A DNA stretch of 64,000 nt from Methylovorus glucosotrophus (GCF_009858335.1 NZ_VMSE01000001.1:682001-746000), one strand, 5' to 3'. Counted from the stretch's first letter, positions 9,041-17,389 are shown. Numbers and translations are program-made. Notes: generated by a model from the sequence alone, not told the origin.

Positions 9041-9067
9041 AAAAAGCTTCCTAAGGAAGCTTTTTTT
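9041..9067 (+). terminator. Intrinsic terminator of the 55-residue membrane protein gene
   Basis: AAAAAGCTTCC, loop TAA, GGAAGCTTTTTTT: a 7-bp core stem with A-tract and T-tract on both sides, directly after the stop codon. It could work in both directions. Confidence 0.9.
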
Positions 9068-9221
9068 ATTATTCCAACAACAACATTTTTAGCGGAATCA
9101 GAATTTCTAATCAGTCAATTTCACAATGATCGCGAAATTGCTGTAATGCACGTACTTGCAGGTGTAGCGAGCATGTATTCAAGCGCAACCGCATGTTTAT
9201 GCCGCTACATATTTCTCAAGT

Positions 9222-9353
9222 CTAAATTATCCCAAACTGCTCAGCAATAAACTCATCCAGCGCGCAGCGGGCCTCCCACTCCTTGTTGCGGTAATCCATC
9301 ATGATTTCACGGAGTGCCCGGCTTGGGCCGGGGCCGCCCCTCTCTAATGCCAT
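9222..9353 (-). CDS. Possible 43-residue protein or gene remnant beside the toxin-antitoxin locus
   Basis: This is a GC-rich open frame on the minus strand with GAGG about five bases before an ATG at 9353. It encodes a charged helical peptide (MALERGGPGPSRALREIMM, then DYRNKEWEARCALDEFIAEQ). The frame stays open upstream of the ATG with similar composition (DELDAEVR), so it may be the tail of a decayed gene carried in with the toxin-antitoxin block. It begins beside, and is divergent from, that promoter. No family is recognised. Confidence 0.3.
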   Translation of the reverse strand: MALERGGPGPSRALREIMMDYRNKEWEARCALDEFIAEQFGII

Positions 9354-9377
9354 CCGCACCTCTGCATCGAGTTCATC

Positions 9378-9406
9378 TTGATGCGTACGGCAATTTGCCG
9401 TATGAT
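9378..9406 (+). promoter_or_regulatory. Toxin-antitoxin promoter with operator in the spacer
   Basis: TTGATG (9378-9383), a 17-base spacer and TATGAT (9401-9406) form a good sigma-70 promoter. The spacer contains the palindrome TACGGCAA-T-TTGCCGTA (9386-9402). An operator between -35 and -10 is what autorepression by a ribbon-helix-helix antitoxin or its toxin complex would need. Confidence 0.7.
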
Positions 9407-9427
9407 TATATCAGGAGGATACAAACA

Positions 9428-9709
9428 ATGCCCGCATCTGTCTCTACCGCCCGCCTCGAAGCCAGGATCAGCACCGATCTGCATTCGATGCTCAAGCGTG
9501 CCGCCGAACTTCAGGGGCGAACCATGACGGATTTTGTCGTGGCCGCTGTCCAGGATGCGGCGCAGCACGCTATAGAGCAAGCAGAAGTCATGCGCCTGTC
9601 ACTGGCAGATCAGGAATGCTTTGCGCAAGCCCTGTTGTCGCCGCCGAAACCGACGCCGGCCTTGGAGCGTGCTTTCGCTCGACGTAGTAAGCTCTTGCGT
9701 ACTGAATGA
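9428..9709 (+). CDS. DUF1778/TacA-family antitoxin
   Basis: This 93-residue protein has the TacA/DUF1778 layout: an N-terminal ribbon-helix-helix DNA-binding domain (ARLEARISTDLHSMLKRAAE, then LQGRTMTDFVVAAVQDAA) and a C-terminal toxin-neutralising tail (DQECFAQALLSPPKP). It should repress its own promoter and neutralise the acetyltransferase encoded next. AGGAGG (9413-9418) lies nine bases before the ATG at 9428; an in-frame ATG at 9314 would run through the promoter and operator and is rejected. Its stop overlaps the toxin start (ATGA). Confidence 0.9.
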   Translation: MPASVSTARLEARISTDLHSMLKRAAELQGRTMTDFVVAAVQDAAQHAIEQAEVMRLSLADQECFAQALLSPPKPTPALERAFARRSKLLRTE

Positions 9710-10203
9710 GTGGTGCGCCATTCCTTCTTGCGCCGCTTGATGCGGCGCATGATCGCACCACGTTCCGCAGCGATTCGGAGCCCCTAAACCGCTATCTAAG
9801 AGAGCAAGTCACCCAAGACATTCGACGCCGGGTGGCCGCTTGTTTCGTGGCCTTGGCAGACGGGCAGCGTATCGCAGGCTACTACACCTTGGCATCGGCA
9901 AGTCTGCTGCTGGCCGATCTGCCCAGCATCACCGGCAAGAAGTTGCCGCGCTATCCGACCGTTCCTGCCGTTCGTATGGGCCGCTTGGCTGTCGATCAGG
10001 CATTCAAAGGCCAAGGTCTTGGCGGAGCTCTGCTGGCCGATGCGCTCGACCGTGCCGCCCGTTCTGAGATTGCCGCCTTCGCGCTGATGGTGGACGCCAA
10101 GGATGAAGCTGCTGCAGATTTCTATCGGCATCATGGCTTTATCGCTTTGCCAGAATCGCCGCTAAACCTATTCCTGCCGCTGGCAACCATCCGGCCTGCT
10201 TGA
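9706..10203 (+). CDS. TacT-like GNAT acetyltransferase toxin
   Basis: This 165-residue GNAT-fold protein starts inside the antitoxin stop codon (ATGA overlap). It has the TacT-family N-terminus with HDRTTF, the FRSDSEPLNRYLRE segment, an acetyl-CoA loop in VDQAFKGQGLGGALL, and the FYRHHGF motif containing the conserved Tyr near the active site. Characterised TacT-type toxins acetylate the amino group of aminoacyl-tRNA and block translation. The length and all main motifs are intact, so it should be functional. The GC-rich composition differs from the genes before 9000, consistent with transfer as a block. Confidence 0.9.
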   Translation: MSGAPFLLAPLDAAHDRTTFRSDSEPLNRYLREQVTQDIRRRVAACFVALADGQRIAGYYTLASASLLLADLPSITGKKLPRYPTVPAVRMGRLAVDQAFKGQGLGGALLADALDRAARSEIAAFALMVDAKDEAAADFYRHHGFIALPESPLNLFLPLATIRPA

Positions 10204-10276
10204 TAAAGGACTGAGCGTACTACGGGTTATTTTGAATAACCCTAGATCACTCCACAGCATCTAGGCTTAGGGCATA

Positions 10277-10296
10277 TAATGTACGTTCGTACAGTA
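10277..10296 (+). promoter_or_regulatory. SOS (LexA) box upstream of umuD
   Basis: The core is TGT-N8-ACA with inner arms TGTACG and CGTACA (10280-10293), followed by GTA, which matches the ACAGTA half-site of the E. coli LexA operator. It lies immediately before the umuD start and overlaps a TATAAT-like element at 10274-10279, so LexA would block initiation. Confidence 0.65.
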
Positions 10297-10297
10297 A

Positions 10298-10726
10298 ATG
10301 CCAGCCTATATGATGACCAAGTTACTAGACAGAGTGCCGGTGCTCACCGCCGCCACGATTCCACTTTACGACAACCCCGTCGCCGCGGGATTCCCCAGCC
10401 CAGCTGCGGACCACGTTGAGGACCGGCTTAGCGCCGACGATTACCTGGTGGTCAACCCGACGGCGACCTACTTTGTCCGGGTGAAAGGTGATTCCATGAT
10501 AGATGCCGGGATATTCGACGGCGATGTGCTTGTGGTCGACCGCTCCATCACGCCCAGCCTTGGCCATGTGGTGCTTGCCGAGGTGGACGGCGAGTTCACG
10601 GTGAAGTATTTGGGGCGCGGCAAGCTGCTGCCAGCGAACAGCAGCTATCAATCCATCTTTTTCAAAGAGGGGCAGACAGTAGAAATTATTGGGGTAGTAA
10701 CTGGGTCGATGAGACGATTTGTCTAG
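10298..10726 (+). CDS. umuD: UmuD-type self-cleaving SOS protein (S24 peptidase)
   Basis: This is the accessory subunit of error-prone DNA polymerase V. The 142-residue protein has a predicted Ala30-Gly31 cleavage site in PVAAGFPSP, the catalytic Ser in KGDSMIDAGI (Ser66) and the catalytic Lys in FTVKYLG (Lys103), so RecA-stimulated autocleavage should work. There is no N-terminal DNA-binding domain, which separates it from LexA. The start is uncertain: ATGs at 10298, 10310 and 10313 all lack a good ribosome-binding site. An SOS box precedes it and umuC follows after a 199-bp gap, unusually long for this pair. Confidence 0.9.
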   Translation: MPAYMMTKLLDRVPVLTAATIPLYDNPVAAGFPSPAADHVEDRLSADDYLVVNPTATYFVRVKGDSMIDAGIFDGDVLVVDRSITPSLGHVVLAEVDGEFTVKYLGRGKLLPANSSYQSIFFKEGQTVEIIGVVTGSMRRFV

Positions 10727-10857
10727 TCTATCAGTATTAAAAGCGTACCCATAATGACCACCCAAAACAGAATTGCTATTTCAGCGGCATGGAGTACATA
10801 CCACTTCTTTTCTCCGATTGGCTTTGTGGGCTCATCGAAGTTTTCAGACTTTTTCAC
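10723..10857 (-). CDS. Small single-pass membrane protein, antisense between umuD and umuC
   Basis: A GTG at 10857 is preceded by AAGGGGAG with seven-base spacing and opens a 44-residue protein: a charged N-terminus (KKSENFDEPTKPIGEKKW) and one C-terminal hydrophobic helix (EIAILFWVVIMGTLLIL). It ends by overlapping the last four bases of umuD on the other strand. A longer frame from an ATG at 10917 lacks a ribosome-binding site. It would explain the wide umuD-umuC gap, but a chance open frame is not excluded. Confidence 0.45.
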   Translation of the reverse strand: MKKSENFDEPTKPIGEKKWYVLHAAEIAILFWVVIMGTLLILID

Positions 10858-10925
10858 TTTAAGACTCCCCTTGGATATGGGCAGACTTCTCCATAGAACT
10901 TTTTTTTGAGAAATCATAGATAGAG

Positions 10926-12200
10926 ATGCTCAATCGCGCAATAGCCTTGATCGATGTCAACAACTTCTACGCCAGCTGTGAACGCGTGTTCAACCCAGCC
11001 CTGAAAGGCCGCGTAGTGGTGGTTCTATCGAATAACGACGGCTGCGTGGTAGCCAGGAGTGCCGAGGCAAAGGCACTGGGCATCAAAATGGGCGTGCCGT
11101 GGTTCCAGCTGAAGGAGGAAGCCAGGCGCCACAAGATCGTGGCGCTATCGAGCAACTACGCCCTCTACGCCGACATGAGCAACCGCGTCATGCAGATCAT
11201 CAGCCAATATGCTCCCACGCAGGAGGTCTACAGCATCGATGAATCCTTCCTGGACCTCACTGGCATCCCGGGCAAACACACAGGTATCGCGCAAGACATG
11301 CGCGAGCGGATCCGGCAATGGACGGGGCTCCCAGTATGTGTCGGGATCGGCCCCAGCAAAACACTCGCCAAGCTGGCCAACCACACGGCCAAGAAGAAGC
11401 TCCTGGATGAAACCGGAGTATGTGACTTCAATGTGCTGCCCATAGATATCCTGGAGGCCACCATGGCCAGGATTGAGGTCGGTGACATTTGGGGAGTTGG
11501 CCGGAAGCTGTCGGCCAGGCTGGTTGACCTGGGCATCAAGACCGCCCTGGATCTGCGTCAGCAGGATCCGGAGTACATGCGGCAACAGTTCAGTGTCGTC
11601 ATGGAAAAGACCGTACGGGAGCTCCAGGGGCATGCCTGTATGGAGCTTGAGGACCTGGTGCCGGACAAACAGCAGATCATCTCCAGCCGGTCCTTTGGCT
11701 ACCCGGTCACTGACCACCAGAGTATCGCTGAAGCGGTGAGCCTGTATGTCAGCCGGGCGGCCGAGAAACTCCGCGCCCAGCAAGGTTATGCGGGCACGCT
11801 GCATGCGTTCATCCACACATCGCCGTTCGGTGATGGTCCCAAATATTCCAACAGCATGACGGTCCCGCTTCCATCGCCCACCGACGATACGATGCAGCTG
11901 ATCAGCGTGGCGCTTTGGATCCTGAAGCATATATATAAGCCAGGCTTTCGTTATCAGAAGGCCGGCGTTATGCTGGGCGAAATCGTGCCTGCAGGCGGGC
12001 AGCAGAATGACCTATTCGGCTTCACCGTGGAAGCTGGGAAATCGGCCAGATTAATGGCCGCCCTGGATGCGGTAAACCGTAAGATGGGGAAGGGGGCACT
12101 GAGGTCGGCGGCTCAGGGATACCAGGCGCCATGGGCGATGAAGCAGGGGAATAAGAGTCCGGGGTATACGACCGACTGGGATAGCCTAATTCATACTTAG
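10926..12200 (+). CDS. umuC: UmuC, DNA polymerase V catalytic subunit
   Basis: This is a Y-family translesion DNA polymerase. At 424 residues it is about full length (E. coli 422). Catalytic acidic residues are intact: Asp10 in [13 protein letters not shown] and Asp105/Glu106 in [11 protein letters not shown] helix-hairpin-helix region ([14 protein letters not shown]) and the UmuC-type C-terminal domain are present. The gene probably belongs to the SOS-controlled umuD transcript although 199 bp separate them. The ribosome-binding site is weak (AGATAGAG). Like the toxin-antitoxin genes it is more GC-rich than the genes before position 9000 and the next gene, so the block may share one origin. 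Confidence 0.95.
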   Translation: MLNRAIALIDVNNFYASCERVFNPALKGRVVVVLSNNDGCVVARSAEAKALGIKMGVPWFQLKEEARRHKIVALSSNYALYADMSNRVMQIISQYAPTQEVYSIDESFLDLTGIPGKHTGIAQDMRERIRQWTGLPVCVGIGPSKTLAKLANHTAKKKLLDETGVCDFNVLPIDILEATMARIEVGDIWGVGRKLSARLVDLGIKTALDLRQQDPEYMRQQFSVVMEKTVRELQGHACMELEDLVPDKQQIISSRSFGYPVTDHQSIAEAVSLYVSRAAEKLRAQQGYAGTLHAFIHTSPFGDGPKYSNSMTVPLPSPTDDTMQLISVALWILKHIYKPGFRYQKAGVMLGEIVPAGGQQNDLFGFTVEAGKSARLMAALDAVNRKMGKGALRSAAQGYQAPWAMKQGNKSPGYTTDWDSLIHT

Positions 12201-12376
12201 CTCATCGACATAAACGATCTTTCCACCACTTGGAGGGAAGTGGAAGTTAGGCTCTATTTGCATATTGTTTACAAAGATTCTTTATAAACTCCTATACACT
12301 TCAAAGATGAGATGTAGGTCAAGGTCTTCCGATATTGATCTTCGCCGCCTAAATAGCTACAGAACTAGAGAAGCCT

Positions 12377-14404
12377 ATGAATGGGATTTATTCTCCAGCA
12401 CTCGTAATTTTATCTTTTTTCATCGCAATATTAGCAAGTTACTCTGCTCTTGAGCTGTCTGCCAGAGTCAACACAACTGACTCCTCAAAAAAAATCCTCT
12501 GGATCATGGCCGGCGCCATTGCGGCTGGAACTGGCGTGTGGGCCATGCATTTCGTAGGAATGTTGGCATTCAAATTGCCCATCCCAATAGGATTTGATCC
12601 TTTCAAAACATTCGTCTCTTGGATGGCTCCGGTCATTTTCTCAGGCTGTGCATTGAGTCTTGTGCATAAAGCCACGCTCAGTACCAAAGATCTCTTTCTG
12701 GCTTCCCTAGCCATGGGATTCGCCATCGTTGTAATGCATTACCTGGGAATGTCGGCAATGGAGATGGCTCCGGGAATTGTGTATTCGTGGCCTTTAGTAT
12801 TGTTGTCTATAGCAATCGCCGTCAGCTTGAGCGGGCTAGCAATATTCGTCATGCGAATGTTGGCTTCTCAAGACCGCGAATTTTTCAAAATAAAATTGCT
12901 TATAGCCATCATTTTGGGCGGAGCAATATGCGCCATGCACTACACAGGCATGTGGGCAGCGCATTTTCCATTTGGTACGATTTGCCGAGCGGCGAACAAA
13001 ATCAATCACCGTTTCTTACCTGCCTTAGTGGGTCTACCCACTATTCTTCTCTTGTTAGTGTCTATTCTGATCGCTTATTACGATCGACGCAGGATCGAGC
13101 ATATGAGGCTCGCAGAAACGGATGCGCTGACAGGGCTTAAGAATCGGCTTTATCTTCAAAAATACTTGGCCAAAAAGCAAGCAACTAATAGTGGGTTGTC
13201 TACAAATTATTATCTCGTGTTTTTAGATTTGGATGGTTTCAAACTCATTAACGACAGTTGGGGGCATGACGTTGGAGATGAAGTGCTGAAAGTGGCAGCT
13301 GAGCGACTAGTCAAGAGTGTTCGAGACAATGATCAGGTGATTCGCATGGGTGGGGATGAGTTTGTCATCATACTTGAAGACATTGATCTAGACTCGCTTC
13401 ACCATGTATTGGACCGAATTCTGGAGGTCATGCAAAACTCGATGCAGCTTAGTAACGCGCTGGTTCATCTGACAGGCTCACTCGGCGTGGTAGGAAGTGA
13501 ACATGCATCAGATCATAAAATGTTGCTCGTTAAAGCTGATACGGCCATGTATGAGTCGAAACGATTGGGGAAAAACCGCTGGGTAATGTACACCAGTGAG
13601 CTTGAGGATATCACCAAACGTTCCAACCAAATTTTTTCCGAGCTAAGTAAAGCAATAGATAACAACGAATTACGCCTATATTACCAAACCAAGCATGAGG
13701 CACATACGCATCGCACAGTCGGTGTTGAGGCACTTATAAGATGGCACGATTCAAATGGACGAGTATGGCTACCAAATGAATTTCTTCCTTATGCGGAAAA
13801 AGCAGGCCTGATTGCAGCCATCGGTCAATGGGTGATTGAAAATGCATTCGCCCAGTTAGAGAAATGGCAGAAACTTGGCATACCCATTTCCATCTCTATT
13901 AATCTCACATCTTTGCAAGTGCGAGATCCACGCTTTCTCGACAGAACTCATCAATTGCTTGAAAAGTACCCTATAGACGCTCAGTTAATAACATTTGAGA
14001 TAAATGAAGCATTGGCCATGGAATATCAACCGAAGGAGTTCGATGTTTTCAAGGCGATTAGAGATAAAGGAATTAATATTGCTATAGATGACTTCGGAGC
14101 AGGGGACTCAAGCTTATCCAGCTTAAGGAAATTTCCTGCCAATGAACTCAAGATAGATGGCGTACTGATCCGGGATATTCAATCCTCTTCTAATTCCTTT
14201 CAGTTGGTCCAAGCATTAGTCATGTTGGGGCATGCTCTAGGGTTGAAAGTTGTCGCCGAAGGTATTGAAGATGCACAGTTGATTAATTTGCTAGAACAAG
14301 CTGGGTGCGATGTCTTACAAGGCTTCTCATTATCGAAACCTCTCCCGGCTGATCAAATGACATCTTATCTTGCGTTAAATGAAATGCTGCTATCCAAGAA
14401 TTAA
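12377..14404 (+). CDS. MHYT-GGDEF-EAL cyclic di-GMP signalling protein
   Basis: This 675-residue integral membrane protein has an N-terminal MHYT sensor (seven predicted helices, about residues 5-235) with three motifs, MHFVGM (57-62), MHYLGM (120-125) and MHYTGM (187-192), thought to bind a metal and sense a diatomic gas or redox state. It is followed by GGDEF (signature 325-329, RDND inhibitory site) and EAL (451-453). The EAL domain keeps IDDFGAG, LKID and AEGIED, so phosphodiesterase activity is plausible alongside cyclase activity. It is AT-rich like the other signalling genes at the left of the window. The 176-bp gap after umuC and the 213-bp gap before the tRNA show nothing recognisable. 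Confidence 0.92.
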   Translation: MNGIYSPALVILSFFIAILASYSALELSARVNTTDSSKKILWIMAGAIAAGTGVWAMHFVGMLAFKLPIPIGFDPFKTFVSWMAPVIFSGCALSLVHKATLSTKDLFLASLAMGFAIVVMHYLGMSAMEMAPGIVYSWPLVLLSIAIAVSLSGLAIFVMRMLASQDREFFKIKLLIAIILGGAICAMHYTGMWAAHFPFGTICRAANKINHRFLPALVGLPTILLLLVSILIAYYDRRRIEHMRLAETDALTGLKNRLYLQKYLAKKQATNSGLSTNYYLVFLDLDGFKLINDSWGHDVGDEVLKVAAERLVKSVRDNDQVIRMGGDEFVIILEDIDLDSLHHVLDRILEVMQNSMQLSNALVHLTGSLGVVGSEHASDHKMLLVKADTAMYESKRLGKNRWVMYTSELEDITKRSNQIFSELSKAIDNNELRLYYQTKHEAHTHRTVGVEALIRWHDSNGRVWLPNEFLPYAEKAGLIAAIGQWVIENAFAQLEKWQKLGIPISISINLTSLQVRDPRFLDRTHQLLEKYPIDAQLITFEINEALAMEYQPKEFDVFKAIRDKGINIAIDDFGAGDSSLSSLRKFPANELKIDGVLIRDIQSSSNSFQLVQALVMLGHALGLKVVAEGIEDAQLINLLEQAGCDVLQGFSLSKPLPADQMTSYLALNEMLLSKN

Positions 14405-14617
14405 TTTCGGTAAATTTCAATTGAACACACCATTAATTGTTAAATTGGATCGAATATGAAAATGATTAATTCTCAAGATGGTGCTTAATAGTTGATGCTA
14501 TGCGGGTATGTATTTTTTTACTGCAAATTTACCACAATGAACTATGCAAAATGATGCATTCCTGAACACGAGGAAGCAATTGGAAAAGTGACAACATATT
14601 GAAATTATAGGAAAATC

Positions 14618-14694
14618 TGGCGCGCCCGACAGGAGTCGAACCTGTGACCTTTGGCTTCGGAAACCAACACTCTATCCAACTGAGCTACGGGCGC
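14618..14694 (-). tRNA. tRNA-Arg (anticodon CCG)
   Basis: The minus strand folds into a full cloverleaf: acceptor GCGCCCG/CGGGCGC, D-arm with AGCTCAGTTGG, anticodon stem TTGGT/GCCAA with loop TTCCGAA (anticodon CCG), and T-arm with GGTTCGACTCC. The discriminator base is G and CCA is encoded. Its 3' end faces the accessory region at lower coordinates. Confidence 0.96.
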
Positions 14695-14808
14695 GTATAG
14701 AAATACTGCGAACAAGATTATAGCAAATGCACGCTAGCTTGTCCTTTTACCTGTAGGCGCTTCAACGTATAATCACTACTTTTCGTATGGGTATAAGGGT
14801 TTATCGTC

Positions 14809-15774
14809 ATGGGTGAGCATCATCACGAATTTCCAAAAACAACAGTGACGCAGGTGGTGCTGGCTACCTTGGGGGGATTGTTTGCACCCGCGCTGGTGAT
14901 TTTTCTGATTGTTAAGATGTTGTTTGGTATACAGGCTTCGCATCTGGTGGATGCAGACCCTGCTATTCAGCAAGCCGTGGTTGAAGAGCGTATCAAGCCG
15001 GTTGCGCAGGTGGAAGTGGCTGACAACAGCGGTCCGCATGTGGACAAAACGGGTGAACAAGTTGTGACGGCTGTCTGTTCTGCCTGTCACGCTGCCGGTG
15101 CATTGGGTTCGCCCAAGATTGGCGACAAGGCTGCCTGGGGCCCACGTATTGCCCAAGGGTATGAAACCCTGATCAAGCACGCCATTGAGGGTATTCGTTC
15201 CATGCCTGCGCGTGGCGGCAACCCGGACCTGACCGACAATGAAGTTGCCAATGCCGTGGCTTATATGGCAAATCAGGCTGGTGCAAGTTTCAAATCGCCT
15301 GAGCTGGGTGGTGCCTCACATGGTGGCGCAGCGCCTGCCGCCGCCGCTGAAGCTGCCCCTGCTGCTGCGCCAGCCGCGGCTCCTGTTGCTGCCGCTCCTG
15401 CACCAGCTCCTGCTGCACAAGCCAAGGCTGCAGCCCCAGCGGCTCCTGCTGCTGCTCCGGCGGAAGAAGCCAAGCCAGCCGTGGTTGCAGAAGCTCCTAA
15501 ACCTGCTGCCAGTGGCAAGTCTGGCGAAGAAGTGGTCAAGGGCGTTTGCGCCATGTGCCATGCTGGCGGCCTGATGGGCGCTCCTAAAATTGGTGACAAG
15601 GATGGTTGGGCGCCACGTATTGCGCAAGGCTACGATACTCTGGTGCAACATGCGATTCATGGTATTCGCATGATGCCAGCCAAGGGTGGCAATCCTGGCT
15701 TGAGTGATGCGGAAGTTGCCCGTGCCGTGGCTTATATGGCAAACCAGGGCGGCGCCAACTTCAAGGCCGACTAA
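14809..15774 (+). CDS. Membrane-anchored diheme cytochrome c (c5-like)
   Basis: This 321-residue protein has one N-terminal hydrophobic helix (about 17-38), probably an uncleaved anchor, then two homologous cytochrome c domains. The heme sites are CSACH (90-94) and CAMCH (247-251), each followed by a closely similar GxPKIGDK..W.PRIAQG segment and a likely Met axial ligand in SMPARGG or MMPAKGG. A 50-60-residue Ala/Pro-rich linker separates them. The layout suggests an electron shuttle between quinol-oxidising complexes and terminal oxidases in the periplasm. A TATAAT at 14768-14773 probably belongs to its promoter. The domains look like a tandem duplication. Confidence 0.9.
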   Translation: MGEHHHEFPKTTVTQVVLATLGGLFAPALVIFLIVKMLFGIQASHLVDADPAIQQAVVEERIKPVAQVEVADNSGPHVDKTGEQVVTAVCSACHAAGALGSPKIGDKAAWGPRIAQGYETLIKHAIEGIRSMPARGGNPDLTDNEVANAVAYMANQAGASFKSPELGGASHGGAAPAAAAEAAPAAAPAAAPVAAAPAPAPAAQAKAAAPAAPAAAPAEEAKPAVVAEAPKPAASGKSGEEVVKGVCAMCHAGGLMGAPKIGDKDGWAPRIAQGYDTLVQHAIHGIRMMPAKGGNPGLSDAEVARAVAYMANQGGANFKAD

Positions 15775-15823
15775 TTTGATCATGCGGTGCTGCCATGCAG
15801 CATCGCTTAAGTGAGTTCATGCT

Positions 15824-16678
15824 ATGGCAACCTACGCAATCGGTGATCTGCAAGGTTGCCATTTTTCATTTCAGCATCTGCTGAGCCATATTCAATTTGA
15901 CCCTGCCCGCGATCGTCTGTGGCTGGTGGGCGATCTCATCAATCGTGGCGGACATTCCCTGCAAGTGTTGCGCTGGTTGCATCAGCACCGGCAATCCATC
16001 GTTGCCGTGCTGGGCAATCACGATCTGCATGCGCTGGCAGTAGCCGAAGGGTTTGTGCAGCCGCACCGCAGTGATACCTTGCAGGAAATACTGGACGCGC
16101 CCGACCGCGATGACCTTCTGAATTGGCTGCGCAGCTTGCCGCTGGTGCATGCCGAGGCGGAGTATCTGATGGTGCATGCGGGTTTGTTGCCGCAATGGAG
16201 CGCTACGGACGCACTGACTCTGGGTGCCGAGGTGGCTGAAGCCCTGCGTGGGCCTGACTATCGTGATTTTCTGCGCCATATGTATGGCAATCATCCGGTC
16301 GCCTGGGATGACAGCTTGCATGGCATGGACCGGCTGCGAATGATCACCAACGCCATGACGCGCTTGCGTATCTGCACGCTGGCGGGGGAAATGGACTTCA
16401 AGTTCAAGAGCGAGCTGGATGAGATTCCTGCAGGTTATGTGCCGTGGTTTGAGGTGCCGCAACGGCGCTCTGCCGATACCGCCATCGTGTTTGGGCACTG
16501 GTCAGCCCTGGGTTTGCAGCAGCGGGATAATCTGTTCGCGCTCGACACTGGATGCTTGTGGGGTGGCAGCCTTACCGCCATGCGCCTGGAAGACCGGACC
16601 ATTTTTCAGGTGCCCTGCAGCCCGGAAGACTCACCCCGCAAGATCAAGCCGGCTGGCAATCGCTTGCCTGGCCTGTAG
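15824..16678 (+). CDS. apaH: Symmetrical bis(5'-nucleosyl)-tetraphosphatase
   Basis: The enzyme hydrolyses Ap4A to two ADP. The 284-residue protein has the calcineurin-like phosphoesterase signature: GDLQGC near the N-terminus, GDLINRGG, and GNHDLH, plus a late GHW segment. Length and motif spacing match ApaH. The gene is single on the plus strand and overlaps the convergent olsA-like gene by 48 bp at the 3' ends, so the two transcripts should be complementary there. Confidence 0.95.
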   Translation: MATYAIGDLQGCHFSFQHLLSHIQFDPARDRLWLVGDLINRGGHSLQVLRWLHQHRQSIVAVLGNHDLHALAVAEGFVQPHRSDTLQEILDAPDRDDLLNWLRSLPLVHAEAEYLMVHAGLLPQWSATDALTLGAEVAEALRGPDYRDFLRHMYGNHPVAWDDSLHGMDRLRMITNAMTRLRICTLAGEMDFKFKSELDEIPAGYVPWFEVPQRRSADTAIVFGHWSALGLQQRDNLFALDTGCLWGGSLTAMRLEDRTIFQVPCSPEDSPRKIKPAGNRLPGL

Positions 16679-17389
16679 CGTCAGGCTGCGCCTGTCATGC
16701 CCGGCGGGGCTGATGGGCGGCGCAAAGTCGAGCTCGACAACAGGTTTGCGGCATGCCAGTACCTTGGCAATCGACTGCATCAGGGTGATGTCTCCCCAAT
16801 ATGCCATCTCGGTATTTGCACTGCCATCCTCCCGCGGGTAGCGAATCGCTACCGGCCACACCATGCTGTCGGCATCAATCGCGGCTTGCATCAGGCTGCC
16901 CTTGAAGGGTTTCAGCTCGGTGCCATCCGTCGTCGTGCCTTCGGGGAAATAGCAAAGGCAATCGCCCGCCTGCAGGCTGCTTACCGCTTCAGCCACCATG
17001 CGCGACGTATCCTGCTTGCGCTGGCGGTCTATGAAGAATGTATTCACCTTGCGCGCAAACCAGCCAAATACCGGCCAGTCCCGCACTTCAGATTTCGCGA
17101 TAAAACGCACCGTGCGCACGCTGTTAAGCGCATGGATATCGACCCAGGAAACATGGTTGCCAACCAGCATGGCGGAGGCCATGTCCGGATGCGGTGGCGA
17201 TCCTTTCACCACCACGCGGATGTTCATGACCTGCATCAAACCACGTGCCCAGCGGCTGATCACCCGGTCGCGCTGCCGCGCACTGAGGCGCGGCAACAGC
17301 AGGGTGGCAATCAGCATGCCATTGAACATGTGCAGGACGATACGGATTACCCGGAAAATGCGGGTGATAGGGGAGCTTGGTTTTTCCAA
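16631..17389 (-). CDS. olsA: PlsC-family acyltransferase, probably OlsA
   Basis: This 252-residue membrane-associated 1-acyl-glycerol-3-phosphate-acyltransferase-like enzyme has a hydrophobic N-terminus, the catalytic NHVSWVD (HX4D) box and the FPEGTTTDG substrate box. By itself it could be a phospholipid acyltransferase, but its start directly abuts the stop of an OlsB-like gene, so O-acylation of lyso-ornithine lipid is the likely role. Its 3' end overlaps apaH by 48 bp. Confidence 0.82.
   Translation of the reverse strand: MEKPSSPITRIFRVIRIVLHMFNGMLIATLLLPRLSARQRDRVISRWARGLMQVMNIRVVVKGSPPHPDMASAMLVGNHVSWVDIHALNSVRTVRFIAKSEVRDWPVFGWFARKVNTFFIDRQRKQDTSRMVAEAVSSLQAGDCLCYFPEGTTTDGTELKPFKGSLMQAAIDADSMVWPVAIRYPREDGSANTEMAYWGDITLMQSIAKVLACRKPVVELDFAPPISPAGHDRRSLTLQARQAIASRLDLAG

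Noticed and set aside
12325..12345. Sigma-28-like TCCGATAT before the MHYT protein gene
   Set aside because: No TAAA-type -35 at 11 bases.
14618..14640. Direct repeat of the tRNA-Arg 3' end as an attachment site
   Set aside because: No second copy was noticed by eye in the window; an exact-match search would settle it.
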